Source: Sedimentisphaerales bacterium (GTDB taxonomy: Bacteria > Planctomycetota > Phycisphaerae > Sedimentisphaerales > Anaerohalosphaeraceae). From it: a stretch of DNA of 46,499 nt. The position numbers and the translations under genes were made by a program. Of this stretch, positions 27,616 through 35,689 are shown piece by piece. The stretch covers positions 1-46,499 of the forward strand of contig JAFGPC010000088.1 in NCBI GenBank assembly GCA_016926155.1. Reading direction: 5' to 3'. Each line of letters begins with the position of its first letter. Positions within the stretch are counted from its first letter, which is position 1. The notes beneath the pieces were generated by a model. It searched no databases and was not told where the DNA came from. It saw only the letters and a program-made list of their open reading frames with translations.

Positions 27616-30600
27616 TTACCCTGGTTTCCATTCTGGAGTATCAAGAGACCATACGGCCCGGCGGAAATCTCTTCTTCCGGGGATTCGAAACCATTGATAG
27701 AACGCCGGAATTACAAACAGGGTCAGAAATGTGGAAGAGGCTAGTCCGAATATAACTACTGCTGCCAGCGGTCGCTGTACCTCCGAACCGATACCATGCG
27801 ATAAAAGCAATGGAAGCAGACCCAATATGGTAGTCAAGGTAGTGATCACGACTGGTCGGAATCGTTGGTGGCAGCCTTGTATGATAGCCTCTTTCATCGG
27901 CAGGCCATCATACCGGAGTTGGTTAATACAACTGACCAAAACGATGCTGTCCTGCACAGCAACACCAAACAAAGCGATAAAACCCACCGCCGCCGGTACG
28001 GAGAGGTATTCTCCCAACAGATACAATCCAAAAACACCGCCAATCATGGCCAAAGGGATATTGATCATGACGAGCAGCGCACTGGCAATCGATCCGAATG
28101 CCAGGCACAACATTAAAAAAACGAGTCCGATTACAACCGGTACAATAATACTCAGACGAGCCATAGCCCGCTGCTGGTTTTCAAATTGACCGCCGAATTC
28201 CACCCGATAACCGCTGGGCAGTCGAACCTTGTCTGCAATCCGTTTTTTAATGTCGGCGATAACTCCCCCCAGATCCCTTCCCCGCACATTGCCCTGGATG
28301 ATCCATCGTCGCTGATTCTGCTCCCGCTGGATCTGAATCGGTCCGGATACATGCTTAATTTGTGCGACCTGTTTTAAAGGGATCAGTCCGTCGTCTTCGG
28401 TATGTACAAGTAGATCTCCAATCACATCGGGATTATTTCGGTACCGCTCATCATACCGCACATGGATCCCGAAACGCCGGGCATTCAAATAAATATGCTC
28501 GACGACCTGACCCCCGATCGCCGTCTCTACCAATTGAAGAATTTCACTGACATTGACTCCATATCGGGCACATAATCGGCGATCCGCCACAACCTGGACC
28601 TGAGGCTGGCCAATACTTTGCTCGATAGATAGATCCACCAAACCGGGAATATTATCGATGGAATTTTGAATCTCCATCGCTTTGGATCGCAGCACGTTCA
28701 GGTCTTCCCCAAACAGTTTGATCGCAATCTGGGCCTTGATACCCGAAAGCAATTCGTCAAAGGCATTTTGTATCGGTTGGGTGAAATTGAGCTGCACCCC
28801 CGGGAAACGGGATAACGTTTGATGCAAGGCCTCTATGAATTCCCGCTTATCAGAGTATTGGCTCCATTCCCGGAAAGGTGTAAGAGTAATATGGATTTCC
28901 GCATAATTTACGGGATGAGGATGACTTCCCGCTTCGGGTCTTCCGATGCGGGAAACAACCTCCTCCACAGGGCTGAATTGTATGATCTTTCTTTCCAGGG
29001 CTTGAATGGTTTGAGTGGCTTCCTGCAAGGAGATGGACGGAGCCATCGTAACACCGATCAGAATGGATCCCTCTTCCAGGGTAGGAACAAACTCCGTTCC
29101 CAGAATAGGTACGATAAGCACACTCATTATAAAAGCCAGACAGACGAATGCCAGAATAAACCAGCGATTTTGAATGGACCATGAAAGGCAGGGATCATGG
29201 AGCCTCTGAAGCCAAACCATGACAAAGAAATCCTTATGTCTGCCCGCCCGGAGAAGATAGGTACACAGAGCCGGTGCGGCAATAATCGCAACGAGTAACG
29301 AACCAAACAGGGCAAAACAGAGGGTATAGGCCATGGGAGAAAACATCTTGCCCTCGATCCCCTGCAAAAAAAAGATGGGAAGAAACACAATGATTACAAT
29401 CAATAAGGCAAACAGGATGGGACGGGCGACTTCTTTGGCCGCCTCTAAGATAATCTCGGTTTTTGTTTTCAGCGAATCTTCTACATCAGCATTCAGATGG
29501 CGGAAGATATTTTCCACCATGACAATCGATCCGTCGACGAGCATTCCCATCGCAATCGCAATCCCTCCCAGTGACATCAGGTTGGCCGAAAGGCCCCATA
29601 TCCGCATCAGGATAAAGGAGATAAAAGCACATAACGGAAGTGCCAGAGCGACAATGAGAGCAGTTCGGATATTCCCAAGGAAACAAACCAGCACAATCCC
29701 CGCCAGGACAGCTCCGAACAACAAAGCCTTTTTTACCGTCCAGGTAGCCTGATTGACCAGATCGGCCTGTTCATAATAGGGAACCAGATGAACGCCTTCG
29801 GGCAGCGAAGCCTGTACGTTGGGAACTTCCTCATACAAGCGTTCGATCACATGCGACGTATTTTCACCGAACAATTGAAGGACAATTCCGGAAACCACTT
29901 CCTCGGTTCCATTTCGAGAAACAACTCCCCGTCGTATCTCTCGACCGAAATCCACGATGGCAATTTCTCCAACTCGGATTGGCACCCCCCTAACCGTTCT
30001 GATATGTATATTGCGAATATCCTCCAGATTCCGGAGCAGCCCGATTCCACGCACTAGATGTTCCTCTTGATCGATCTGCATGAACTGTCCACCGGTGTTT
30101 TCATTGTTCAGCCGAATCGCCTGAACCACCTGCTCCAGGCTGATTCCATACCGGTTCAGGGCCGTTGGATCAATCCGAATCTGATACTGCAGTACATATC
30201 CGCCTATGGAGAGGATATCCGTTACTCCCTTAACAGATTGCAACTGGTACTTGACGATCCAATCATTGACTTCCCGCAGATAGGTAATCGGATCCTTTCC
30301 TTCCGTGTCTGTACCCGGATCGATGGTAAGATAGTAGATAAAGATCTGCCCCAGTCCGGTAGAGATCGGCCCCAGAGTGGGTTGTTCAGGCAGTTGCGGC
30401 AATACCGTGCGGGCATGGTTCAATCGTTCGGACACGACTTGGCGCGCAAAATAAATATCAACATCATCTTCGAAGTAGACATAGACAACCGACATGCCGA
30501 AAGCGGAGGTGGATTTGATCTGTGACACGCCTGGCAGCCCGTTCATGGTTGACTCAATGGGAAAGGTAACCATTCGCTCTACTTCTTCGGGCGCCATACC

Positions 30601-30774
30601 ATGAGCCTCGGTAAAGACCGGCACCATGATGGGAGAAATGTCCGGGAAGGCGTCCACCGGAAGCCGTCGATACTGGTGAATCCCCAACATCGTAATCCCC
30701 ACAATCCCCAGAAGGACAAAGAAACGATACCGAAGAGAAATATCAACTATTCGTCTATGCATAGCCGCCCCCAT
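27616..30774 (-). CDS. Heavy-metal RND efflux pump, CzcA/CusA type
   Basis: 1052 residues from ATG 30774; that ATG shares one base with the adaptor's stop (TGATG). Twelve membrane helices and two large periplasmic loops are evident. Family marks: VDAFPDISPIMVPVFTEAHGMAPEEVERMVTFPIE near the N-terminus, the helix-4 segment LMSLGGIAIAMGMLVDGSIVMVENIFRH, with its conserved Asp and Glu, and VGFIALFGVAVQDSIVL. HME-type pumps use proton import to export Cu+, Ag+, Zn2+, Co2+ or Cd2+ from the periplasm through an outer-membrane channel; the exact metal cannot be told. It ends the efflux operon; no terminator hairpin was seen beyond it. Confidence 0.93.
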   Translation of the reverse strand: MGAAMHRRIVDISLRYRFFVLLGIVGITMLGIHQYRRLPVDAFPDISPIMVPVFTEAHGMAPEEVERMVTFPIESTMNGLPGVSQIKSTSAFGMSVVYVYFEDDVDIYFARQVVSERLNHARTVLPQLPEQPTLGPISTGLGQIFIYYLTIDPGTDTEGKDPITYLREVNDWIVKYQLQSVKGVTDILSIGGYVLQYQIRIDPTALNRYGISLEQVVQAIRLNNENTGGQFMQIDQEEHLVRGIGLLRNLEDIRNIHIRTVRGVPIRVGEIAIVDFGREIRRGVVSRNGTEEVVSGIVLQLFGENTSHVIERLYEEVPNVQASLPEGVHLVPYYEQADLVNQATWTVKKALLFGAVLAGIVLVCFLGNIRTALIVALALPLCAFISFILMRIWGLSANLMSLGGIAIAMGMLVDGSIVMVENIFRHLNADVEDSLKTKTEIILEAAKEVARPILFALLIVIIVFLPIFFLQGIEGKMFSPMAYTLCFALFGSLLVAIIAAPALCTYLLRAGRHKDFFVMVWLQRLHDPCLSWSIQNRWFILAFVCLAFIMSVLIVPILGTEFVPTLEEGSILIGVTMAPSISLQEATQTIQALERKIIQFSPVEEVVSRIGRPEAGSHPHPVNYAEIHITLTPFREWSQYSDKREFIEALHQTLSRFPGVQLNFTQPIQNAFDELLSGIKAQIAIKLFGEDLNVLRSKAMEIQNSIDNIPGLVDLSIEQSIGQPQVQVVADRRLCARYGVNVSEILQLVETAIGGQVVEHIYLNARRFGIHVRYDERYRNNPDVIGDLLVHTEDDGLIPLKQVAQIKHVSGPIQIQREQNQRRWIIQGNVRGRDLGGVIADIKKRIADKVRLPSGYRVEFGGQFENQQRAMARLSIIVPVVIGLVFLMLCLAFGSIASALLVMINIPLAMIGGVFGLYLLGEYLSVPAAVGFIALFGVAVQDSIVLVSCINQLRYDGLPMKEAIIQGCHQRFRPVVITTLTTILGLLPLLLSHGIGSEVQRPLAAVVIFGLASSTFLTLFVIPAFYQWFRIPGRRDFRRAVWSLDTPEWKPG

Positions 30775-32027
30775 CAATGTCCATGCCCGGCATGGTTGTT
30801 CAGGGTTCCTGTGAGAATTTTGGCCTTGAGCTGAAAAGAGCCTTTGGAAACGTATTCCATGCCGGATTCCAATCCCGAAATCACTTCGATATAGTCCCGG
30901 TCCGACCGCCCCGCCCGGATCTCTACAGGTTCAAAACCATGCTCATCTTTGACAAATACGACCGACCGGCCTTCGTACATCTGAACCGCCTCAGACAAGA
31001 CCCGAACCGTCGCCTCGATGATGGTGGACTGAACTCGTGCCGTTACATACAAACCAGGACGAAAAGTACCGTTCGAGTTATCCAGCAGTATTCTGGCTAC
31101 GGAGGTGCGTGTTTCGGATTCGATAAGGGGCAACACTCTGGTAATGATCCCTTCCGCATCCGGCAGGTTCGAGCCGGGGGAAATCACAACTTTCTGCCCG
31201 GGCCGTATCGTTTCAAGATCGTTTTGGTATACATGCAAATCCACCCAGAGCGAATCTAGATTGGCAATGATAAACACATCCGACTTATCATCGACAACCT
31301 CCCCCAGAACGATATGCTTTTGTATGATAGTCCCGTCAAATGGAGCAACAATCGAATAACGGATAAAGGATTTCGGAGACTGCCGTGAAATCTCCTGCAA
31401 CTCTACGCTGCTGAATCCCAGAGCATAAAGCTTTTGCGAGGCAGTCAATACTTGAATCCGCGTCTCGGCCAGTGCTTGTTGAGCGGCAAGATACTCCTGT
31501 TCGGATGTCACTTTCTTTTCAAATAATTCCTTTTCTCTTACAAATGCGGCCTCATCCAGCTTCTTTTTCTCCACGGCCGCCAGGTAAGCCGCCTTGGCGT
31601 CAGCCAGATCACGACTCTCGATCAACGCCAGTATTTGCCCCTGTCGGACCTGGTCGCCTTCCGTCACAAAAACCTCATGAACGACACCAGAGACACGGGG
31701 AACGATATGGGCCATCTGGTCACGGTTCAATCCGATTTGACCGGAAAGAACGGCTTCAACTTGGATCTGACCCGGTCCGGCAATAGCCGTCTTGATTCCC
31801 ATCTGTTGGATTTCATCCTGGGTTAACACAATCCCCTCTTCCGAATTCACACCCTCCAGAGTGTCATGGGTAAAATCCTGCTCCTCTATTCCGGAGATAT
31901 GGTCGTGGTCATAAGTGTCTTCCTCAGAATGCCATTCAATGCCATAATGAGGGAGGATTTTGGAAACAGTAAAAACGCCTGCCCCAATACATAAAATCAA
32001 AATAAGTATCCATTTACTATGTTTCAT
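30774..32027 (-). CDS. RND efflux periplasmic adaptor (membrane fusion protein, CzcB/CusB type)
   Basis: 417 residues. One N-terminal membrane helix (WILILILCIGAGVFTVSKIL) is followed by an acidic/His stretch (HSEEDTYDHDH) and the barrel-sandwich (lipoyl-like) halves: IVPRVSGVVHEVFVTEGDQVRQGQILALIESRDL and YSIVAPFDGTIIQKHIVLGEVVDDKSDVFIIANLDSLWVDLHVYQ, with a helical hairpin between. The C-terminus ends NNHAGHGH, a likely metal-binding tail. It joins the inner-membrane pump to the outer-membrane channel. The start overlaps the stop of the channel gene by four bases (ATGA), and its own stop overlaps the pump's start, so all three are tightly coupled. Confidence 0.92.
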   Translation of the reverse strand: MKHSKWILILILCIGAGVFTVSKILPHYGIEWHSEEDTYDHDHISGIEEQDFTHDTLEGVNSEEGIVLTQDEIQQMGIKTAIAGPGQIQVEAVLSGQIGLNRDQMAHIVPRVSGVVHEVFVTEGDQVRQGQILALIESRDLADAKAAYLAAVEKKKLDEAAFVREKELFEKKVTSEQEYLAAQQALAETRIQVLTASQKLYALGFSSVELQEISRQSPKSFIRYSIVAPFDGTIIQKHIVLGEVVDDKSDVFIIANLDSLWVDLHVYQNDLETIRPGQKVVISPGSNLPDAEGIITRVLPLIESETRTSVARILLDNSNGTFRPGLYVTARVQSTIIEATVRVLSEAVQMYEGRSVVFVKDEHGFEPVEIRAGRSDRDYIEVISGLESGMEYVSKGSFQLKAKILTGTLNNHAGHGH

Positions 32028-33397
32028 GGTTTTTCCTCAGCAAGCAAGTCTCTTCCAAGGAGACGTTCCATCTGTGTTCTGGCCTTATGATAAGAAGCCT
32101 GTGCTTCAAGACGCTCCATCTGTGCATCAAGATAAGTGCGATGCGCGTCCAAGACAGTGAGATAATCAAACTTTCCCTGTTCATACCCGATTCGGGAAGC
32201 TTCAAACGCCGACCGGGCATTGGGAAGCACTTCTTTATCCAGGGATTGAATATGTATATATTCAGTAGACGCCTTTTGATACGCGCGGATCAGGTGTTCC
32301 CGGATGGAAGCCAGAACAGCTTGTTTCTGTTCTCTGGCCCTGGCCAGGTTATAGATTGCCTCTAGTCGGGCCCCCTGATTCCGATCCGAAATACCCAGGG
32401 GAATGGAAAGACTCAGCACAACCGCGTTTTCATCCTCCTGCTCAAATCGTTGTATTCCTGCTCCCACTCGGATATCCGGAACGCCACGGGCTTTTTCCAG
32501 CTCGACTGCGGCTCGCCGTTGTTTCATTTCAATCGCCCATCGGGCAAGGTCTGGATTGCGGTCAAGCCGACCGACAAGAGAGGTCATATCACCAATGGGA
32601 TCGATTTGGTCAAAGTCCCCTTCGGCTCGATCAAAGGAAGCATCCGTACTGTTCCATAATGAGGTGAGTTGCAATCGGGCAAAATGCAAGGTCTTTTCCG
32701 CCAGTTCATACTGAGTTTTGATTTTCGCATGACTGACCAGAGCCTTGGATCGTTCCACAGGGGAATCCTTACCCGCCTCCACCCGCTTGGTTACACCGGC
32801 AAGCATTTCCGAGGACGTCTCCAGAATCTGACGCATGATATCAAGGCGGCGCTGGGCCACCAGCACATCGATAAAAGATTCTGCCGCTTCGGTTAAGACA
32901 TCCAGCCGAACAGACTCATAGTCCCACTGGATCAATTGATTCTTAAGGGAACTTAGAGCAATCCTCTTTTGCCTTTTATCTCCAAGTTCGATGATTTGAC
33001 TGAGCAGAAGAGTCGCCTGAGCCCCCTCGAAACGGTGTCTTGGGCTGCTTCCACCGATCTCCTCCACTTCCACCTCCAACTCCGGATTAGGACTCAGCCC
33101 GGCTTGAATCTGCCTTGCTTCGGCGATTCGGACATGCCATGATTGGGCCCGGAACCGTGGATTGTATATCAACGCAAGCTGCAGAGCATCGCGCAATATG
33201 ATCGAGCCTGTGGGAAGGTCGGACAAAGACAATTCCTGCTCAAGTCCGGTTTTTTCACGGATCTCAACGAGTAATGATTCGTCTGATGGTTGTTTTTCTA
33301 TGGCTCTCAGCTTGGTATCCGAAATGGATTCCGAGAACAAGCACCCTGACGTAAGAAAGATGCCCGTCAAGGCGGAAAAATAGATAATGATTTTCAT
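32024..33397 (-). CDS. Outer-membrane efflux lipoprotein (CzcC/CusC/TolC type)
   Basis: About 457 residues from ATG 33397, with AGGGA 9 bases upstream; ATG 33403 two codons earlier is equally in frame. The signal IIIYFSALTGIFLTSGC ends in a lipobox, so the channel is lipid-anchored, as CusC is. The body consists of the two OEP repeats: LRDALQLALIYNPRFRAQSWHVRIAEARQIQAGLSPNPELEVEVEEIGG and the C-terminal repeat LEKARGVPDIRVGAGIQRFEQEDENAVVLSLSIPLGISDRNQGARLEAIYNLARAREQKQAVLASIREHLIRAYQKA. It forms the trimeric outer-membrane duct for the pump. It lies between a small His-rich gene and the adaptor gene. Confidence 0.9.
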   Translation of the reverse strand: MKIIIYFSALTGIFLTSGCLFSESISDTKLRAIEKQPSDESLLVEIREKTGLEQELSLSDLPTGSIILRDALQLALIYNPRFRAQSWHVRIAEARQIQAGLSPNPELEVEVEEIGGSSPRHRFEGAQATLLLSQIIELGDKRQKRIALSSLKNQLIQWDYESVRLDVLTEAAESFIDVLVAQRRLDIMRQILETSSEMLAGVTKRVEAGKDSPVERSKALVSHAKIKTQYELAEKTLHFARLQLTSLWNSTDASFDRAEGDFDQIDPIGDMTSLVGRLDRNPDLARWAIEMKQRRAAVELEKARGVPDIRVGAGIQRFEQEDENAVVLSLSIPLGISDRNQGARLEAIYNLARAREQKQAVLASIREHLIRAYQKASTEYIHIQSLDKEVLPNARSAFEASRIGYEQGKFDYLTVLDAHRTYLDAQMERLEAQASYHKARTQMERLLGRDLLAEEKP

Positions 33398-33506
33398 ATT
33401 CATGATCCCTGTTTGAACCGATTGCCGGTTTCTTCCGAATGCAGCAATCCGGGCAAGGAAAGATCGATTGCCCATTCAGAACTATAGTCCGGAAATCAAA
33501 CAGAAA

Positions 33507-33929
33507 TCACACCAGCAGTACGATGGTTCGTAAAACCGGCAAATGAGGCGGCAAAAAAGATGGATGATTTGAAAAAGAGCCGGAAGGATCGTTTACGACT
33601 AGTTCGGAATCCAAAACCATGGGAACGGCAGAAAAGAGGCTTTGTCCCGATCCCGCCCGCAGGTTCAAAACGACCGCGACCCGAACACAATTCTGCCGAT
33701 CGGAATCCCGGCAAAGGCTGTGACTTTTCAGATGATGACCCTCAATGCCGTTCACACAAGCATCTTCAATACTCGAATGGCTGGAATATAGGTGACCATG
33801 AGTATCATGCGGAAAGTGGCGATGAGGGGAAAAACAATACCCCCCTGCCTGCGGAGGGCTGAAAACAAAGATCATCCCGACTAATAAAACGCTCCATCGA
33901 AACAGATTTTGACTTTCCCGTTTTTTCAT
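33507..33929 (-). CDS. Small secreted His-rich protein heading the metal-efflux operon
   Basis: 140 residues from ATG 33929 (GCGAAAG upstream, weak). Residues 1-30 look like a signal peptide (FRWSVLLVGMIFVFSPPQAGG). The mature part opens with a His cluster, SPHRHFPHDTHGHLYSSHSS, and later has Cys and His residues (DACVNGIEGHHLKSHSLCRDSDRQNC), suggesting metal binding. The C-terminus is PPHLPVLRTIVLLV. Position, 110 bases before the channel gene and under the likely operon promoter, suggests a periplasmic metal chaperone or sensor, as small His/Met/Cys-rich proteins often accompany Cus/Czc systems. I cannot name a family. Its coding nature is supported by the signal peptide and gene order. Confidence 0.62.
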   Translation of the reverse strand: MKKRESQNLFRWSVLLVGMIFVFSPPQAGGYCFSPHRHFPHDTHGHLYSSHSSIEDACVNGIEGHHLKSHSLCRDSDRQNCVRVAVVLNLRAGSGQSLFSAVPMVLDSELVVNDPSGSFSNHPSFLPPHLPVLRTIVLLV

Positions 33930-33967
33930 CTTTCGCCAGTTATACTGTAATTAGGGCAACTCCTTAT

Positions 33968-33997
33968 ACTATACCAAAACAATAGGATTCAGTTCAA
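33968..33997 (-). promoter_or_regulatory. Probable promoter of the metal-efflux operon
   Basis: On the minus strand TTGAAC (33997-33992), 18-bp spacer, TATAGT (33973-33968). The long spacer could suit an activator, but no clear MerR- or CsoR-type dyad was seen. The leader to ATG 33929 would be about 32 bases. Confidence 0.4.
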
Positions 33998-34134
33998 CTG
34001 TATTTTTCAAAGACAATTGTATGGAGTGAAATCCTCAATAATTGACAACAAGAAAGCCGTTTTTCAGTTATCATAATTCCTTTATTGAAAAGGACCTGTC
34101 ATAATTGGAATGGTTCGAGATCGTCATTTTCCGC

Positions 34135-34163
34135 TTTACCGGACACACCCTAGTTGTTATAAT
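34135..34163 (+). promoter_or_regulatory. Promoter of the broken beta-helix gene
   Basis: TTTACC (34135-34140), 17-bp spacer, perfect TATAAT (34158-34163), about 37 bases before ATG 34208. The promoter looks intact although the gene behind it is disrupted. Confidence 0.5.
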
Positions 34164-34207
34164 TAGTTCTAATGATCTGAAATGGTGTACAGGAGAGAGC
34201 TTACGAC

Positions 34208-34824
34208 ATGCTCCGGTTCGCTCTGGGAATATTACTATCATTGGCATCGCTAAGCCTGGCTCGCACAATCACCGTACAACCCGACGGTTCCGGGGACAAT
34301 ACGACAATCCATGAAGCGATCGACGCTGCCGTCGATGGCGATGTCATCCTTGTCGCCGATGGAGTATACGACCGCGGCGGCAACCTGGCCGGCAAGGCCA
34401 TCACCGTCCGCAGTAAAAATGGACCGGCCAACTGTATTATCCACTTAGATAGCCATGAGGTATACTCAGGGTATTTCATCTTCTATGCTTTCTATTTTAA
34501 CAGTGGAGAAGATCACAATACTGTTCTGGAAGGTTTTACTGTTGAGAATGGCCTTCTCTGGATGGATAGACCTGGCTGGACTACCAGCCGCGGATTCGCT
34601 ATGGCCGGATCGATATGGGAGCCTATGAAACCTATCCCATCGCCGCCGATTTCGAGCCCAACGAAAAAGTCAACATGCATGATCTCTCTCAGTGGCTGTC
34701 CCATTGGATACTGGGTTCTTCTGCCCCGGAGTGCCCCTATTCTGACTTCAATAACGATGGGAATATAGATATCGAAGACTTCGCCGTCTTCTCCGCCCAA
34801 TGGCTCGCCGGTGTGGAGCCATAA
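34208..34824 (+). pseudogene. Secreted beta-helix protein with dockerin-like tail, disrupted by deletion/frameshift
   Basis: From ATG 34208 (AGGAG upstream) one frame encodes a signal peptide (FALGILLSLASLSLA) and the start of a right-handed beta-helix: TITVQPDGSGDNTTIHEAID, AAVDGDVILVADGVYDRGGN and HNTVLEGFTVENGL. After about 34560 this frame becomes nonsense (ending at 34768), while the +1-shifted frame picks up LDYQPRIRYGRIDMGAYE, then ADFEPNEKVNMHDLSQWLSHWI and DFNNDGNIDIEDFAVFSAQWL to the TAA at 34824: the standard C-terminus of such planctomycete proteins, with an EF-hand-like calcium site. The middle of the helix, normally several hundred residues, is missing. I read it as one gene with an internal deletion that broke the frame. 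A sequencing error alone would not explain the missing middle. Confidence 0.75.
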
Positions 34825-34921
34825 TCAAGGCTTCACGCCATACGCAAGAGTCAATACTTACCCATCTTGCCCCCAAATAAGGCGTTCATAACAATTGGAT
34901 CATGACTAAACGTGCTTCCAA

Positions 34922-34951
34922 ATCCGGAAACATATATCATGTATCCGGAAA
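34922..34951. repeat. Pair of 9-bp direct repeats ATCCGGAAA
   Basis: ATCCGGAAA occurs at 34922-34930 and 34943-34951, 21 bp apart start to start (two helical turns), each containing the palindrome TCCGGA. The pair ends 31 bases before the -35 of the promoter at 34983, a normal location for an activator site. Nothing else was recognised in 34825-35071. Confidence 0.45.
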
Positions 34952-34982
34952 AATACGGGAATTTTCACCTTTGAACTTAGGA

Positions 34983-35011
34983 TTGACACGTTTCGTATGT
35001 ATGAATAGGAT
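34983..35011 (+). promoter_or_regulatory. Promoter of the glycogen-binding-domain gene
   Basis: TTGACA (34983-34988, full match), 17-bp spacer, TAGGAT (35006-35011, 4 of 6). The leader to ATG 35072 would be about 54 bases. The imperfect -10 and the upstream repeats suggest activator dependence. Confidence 0.5.
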
Positions 35012-35071
35012 AGTGTTTCCATGGTTTGTACCGAGATGGAGCTTTATAAAACATGGCAAAAGGAGTTGACG

Positions 35072-35347
35072 ATGATTCGGAAAGGTCGAAAACAAGGAAC
35101 CATCCAGTTCTTGCTTCAGCCCAATACGGGCGTATCCAAGGTTGGGCTGGCCGGCAGTTTTAACAAATGGCAACCAGAAACCATGCGGAAACAGAAAGAC
35201 GGAGCCTATGCTGTCACAAAGCCATTGTCCAAAGGCACTTATGAATACAAATTCCTGATTGACGGACAGTGGCAACAAGATCCTGACAATCCTTCCACTG
35301 CATGGAATCAGATGGGATCTGTCAATTCGGTCCTCGTAGTGGATTAA
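35072..35347 (+). CDS. Free-standing glycogen-binding domain protein (AMPK-type CBM48)
   Basis: 91 residues from ATG 35072 behind AAGGAG; the frame is open upstream to 35021, but the internal ATG has the ribosome site. The whole protein is one early-set/CBM48 domain: IQFLLQPNTGVSKVGLAGSFNKWQPETMRKQKDGAYAVTKPLSKGTYEYKFLIDGQWQQDPDNP. The motif GSFNxW with YxYKFxIDGxW and DP is that of the AMPK beta-subunit glycogen-binding module, including the aromatic residues that stack on alpha-glucan. No catalytic domain or signal peptide is attached, so it should be a small cytoplasmic glucan-binding protein. A glycogen-synthase-like gene lies about 8 kb away on the other strand. Confidence 0.85.
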   Translation: MIRKGRKQGTIQFLLQPNTGVSKVGLAGSFNKWQPETMRKQKDGAYAVTKPLSKGTYEYKFLIDGQWQQDPDNPSTAWNQMGSVNSVLVVD

Positions 35348-35597
35348 CTACCAATACCAGAGACCCCTTCAACAAATTATCAGAGCGAGGGAATTCTTGT
35401 CTTTGTTGGCATTTGTCAACTTCAGACAAGACCTATACCCTGCTCAGTTCCATCTTTATCTCACACAAGAATGCTACATCTTCAATCATGAGAAAATATG
35501 AAAAATTCGAATAGAGTTAGAGGTAAGCAGTTCCCATTCCCATAAATGTACAGATGAATCGAACGGAGGAAGGATACCAGAATCATCGGTTCGAGGG

Positions 35598-35626
35598 TTG
35601 AATGTTGCGATTCCAGTTTGTAGTAT
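35598..35626 (+). promoter_or_regulatory. Possible promoter of cardiolipin synthase gene
   Basis: TTGAAT (35598-35603), 17-bp spacer, TAGTAT (35621-35626), each 4 of 6. It is the best candidate in the 342-base gap 35348-35689; no gene, hairpin or repeat was otherwise seen there. Confidence 0.28.
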
Positions 35627-35689
35627 GATTTTTGGATTCCATAGGATCTGCATTCGAATCATAGCCAGGCAGGACAAGGGAGGACAGAT

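Noticed and set aside
34615-34824. Separate 69-residue dockerin-like gene starting at ATG 34615
   Set aside because: The ATG is the Met of the RIDMGAYE motif, an internal part of the beta-helix family, and homology continues upstream in the same frame; it is the tail of the disrupted gene.
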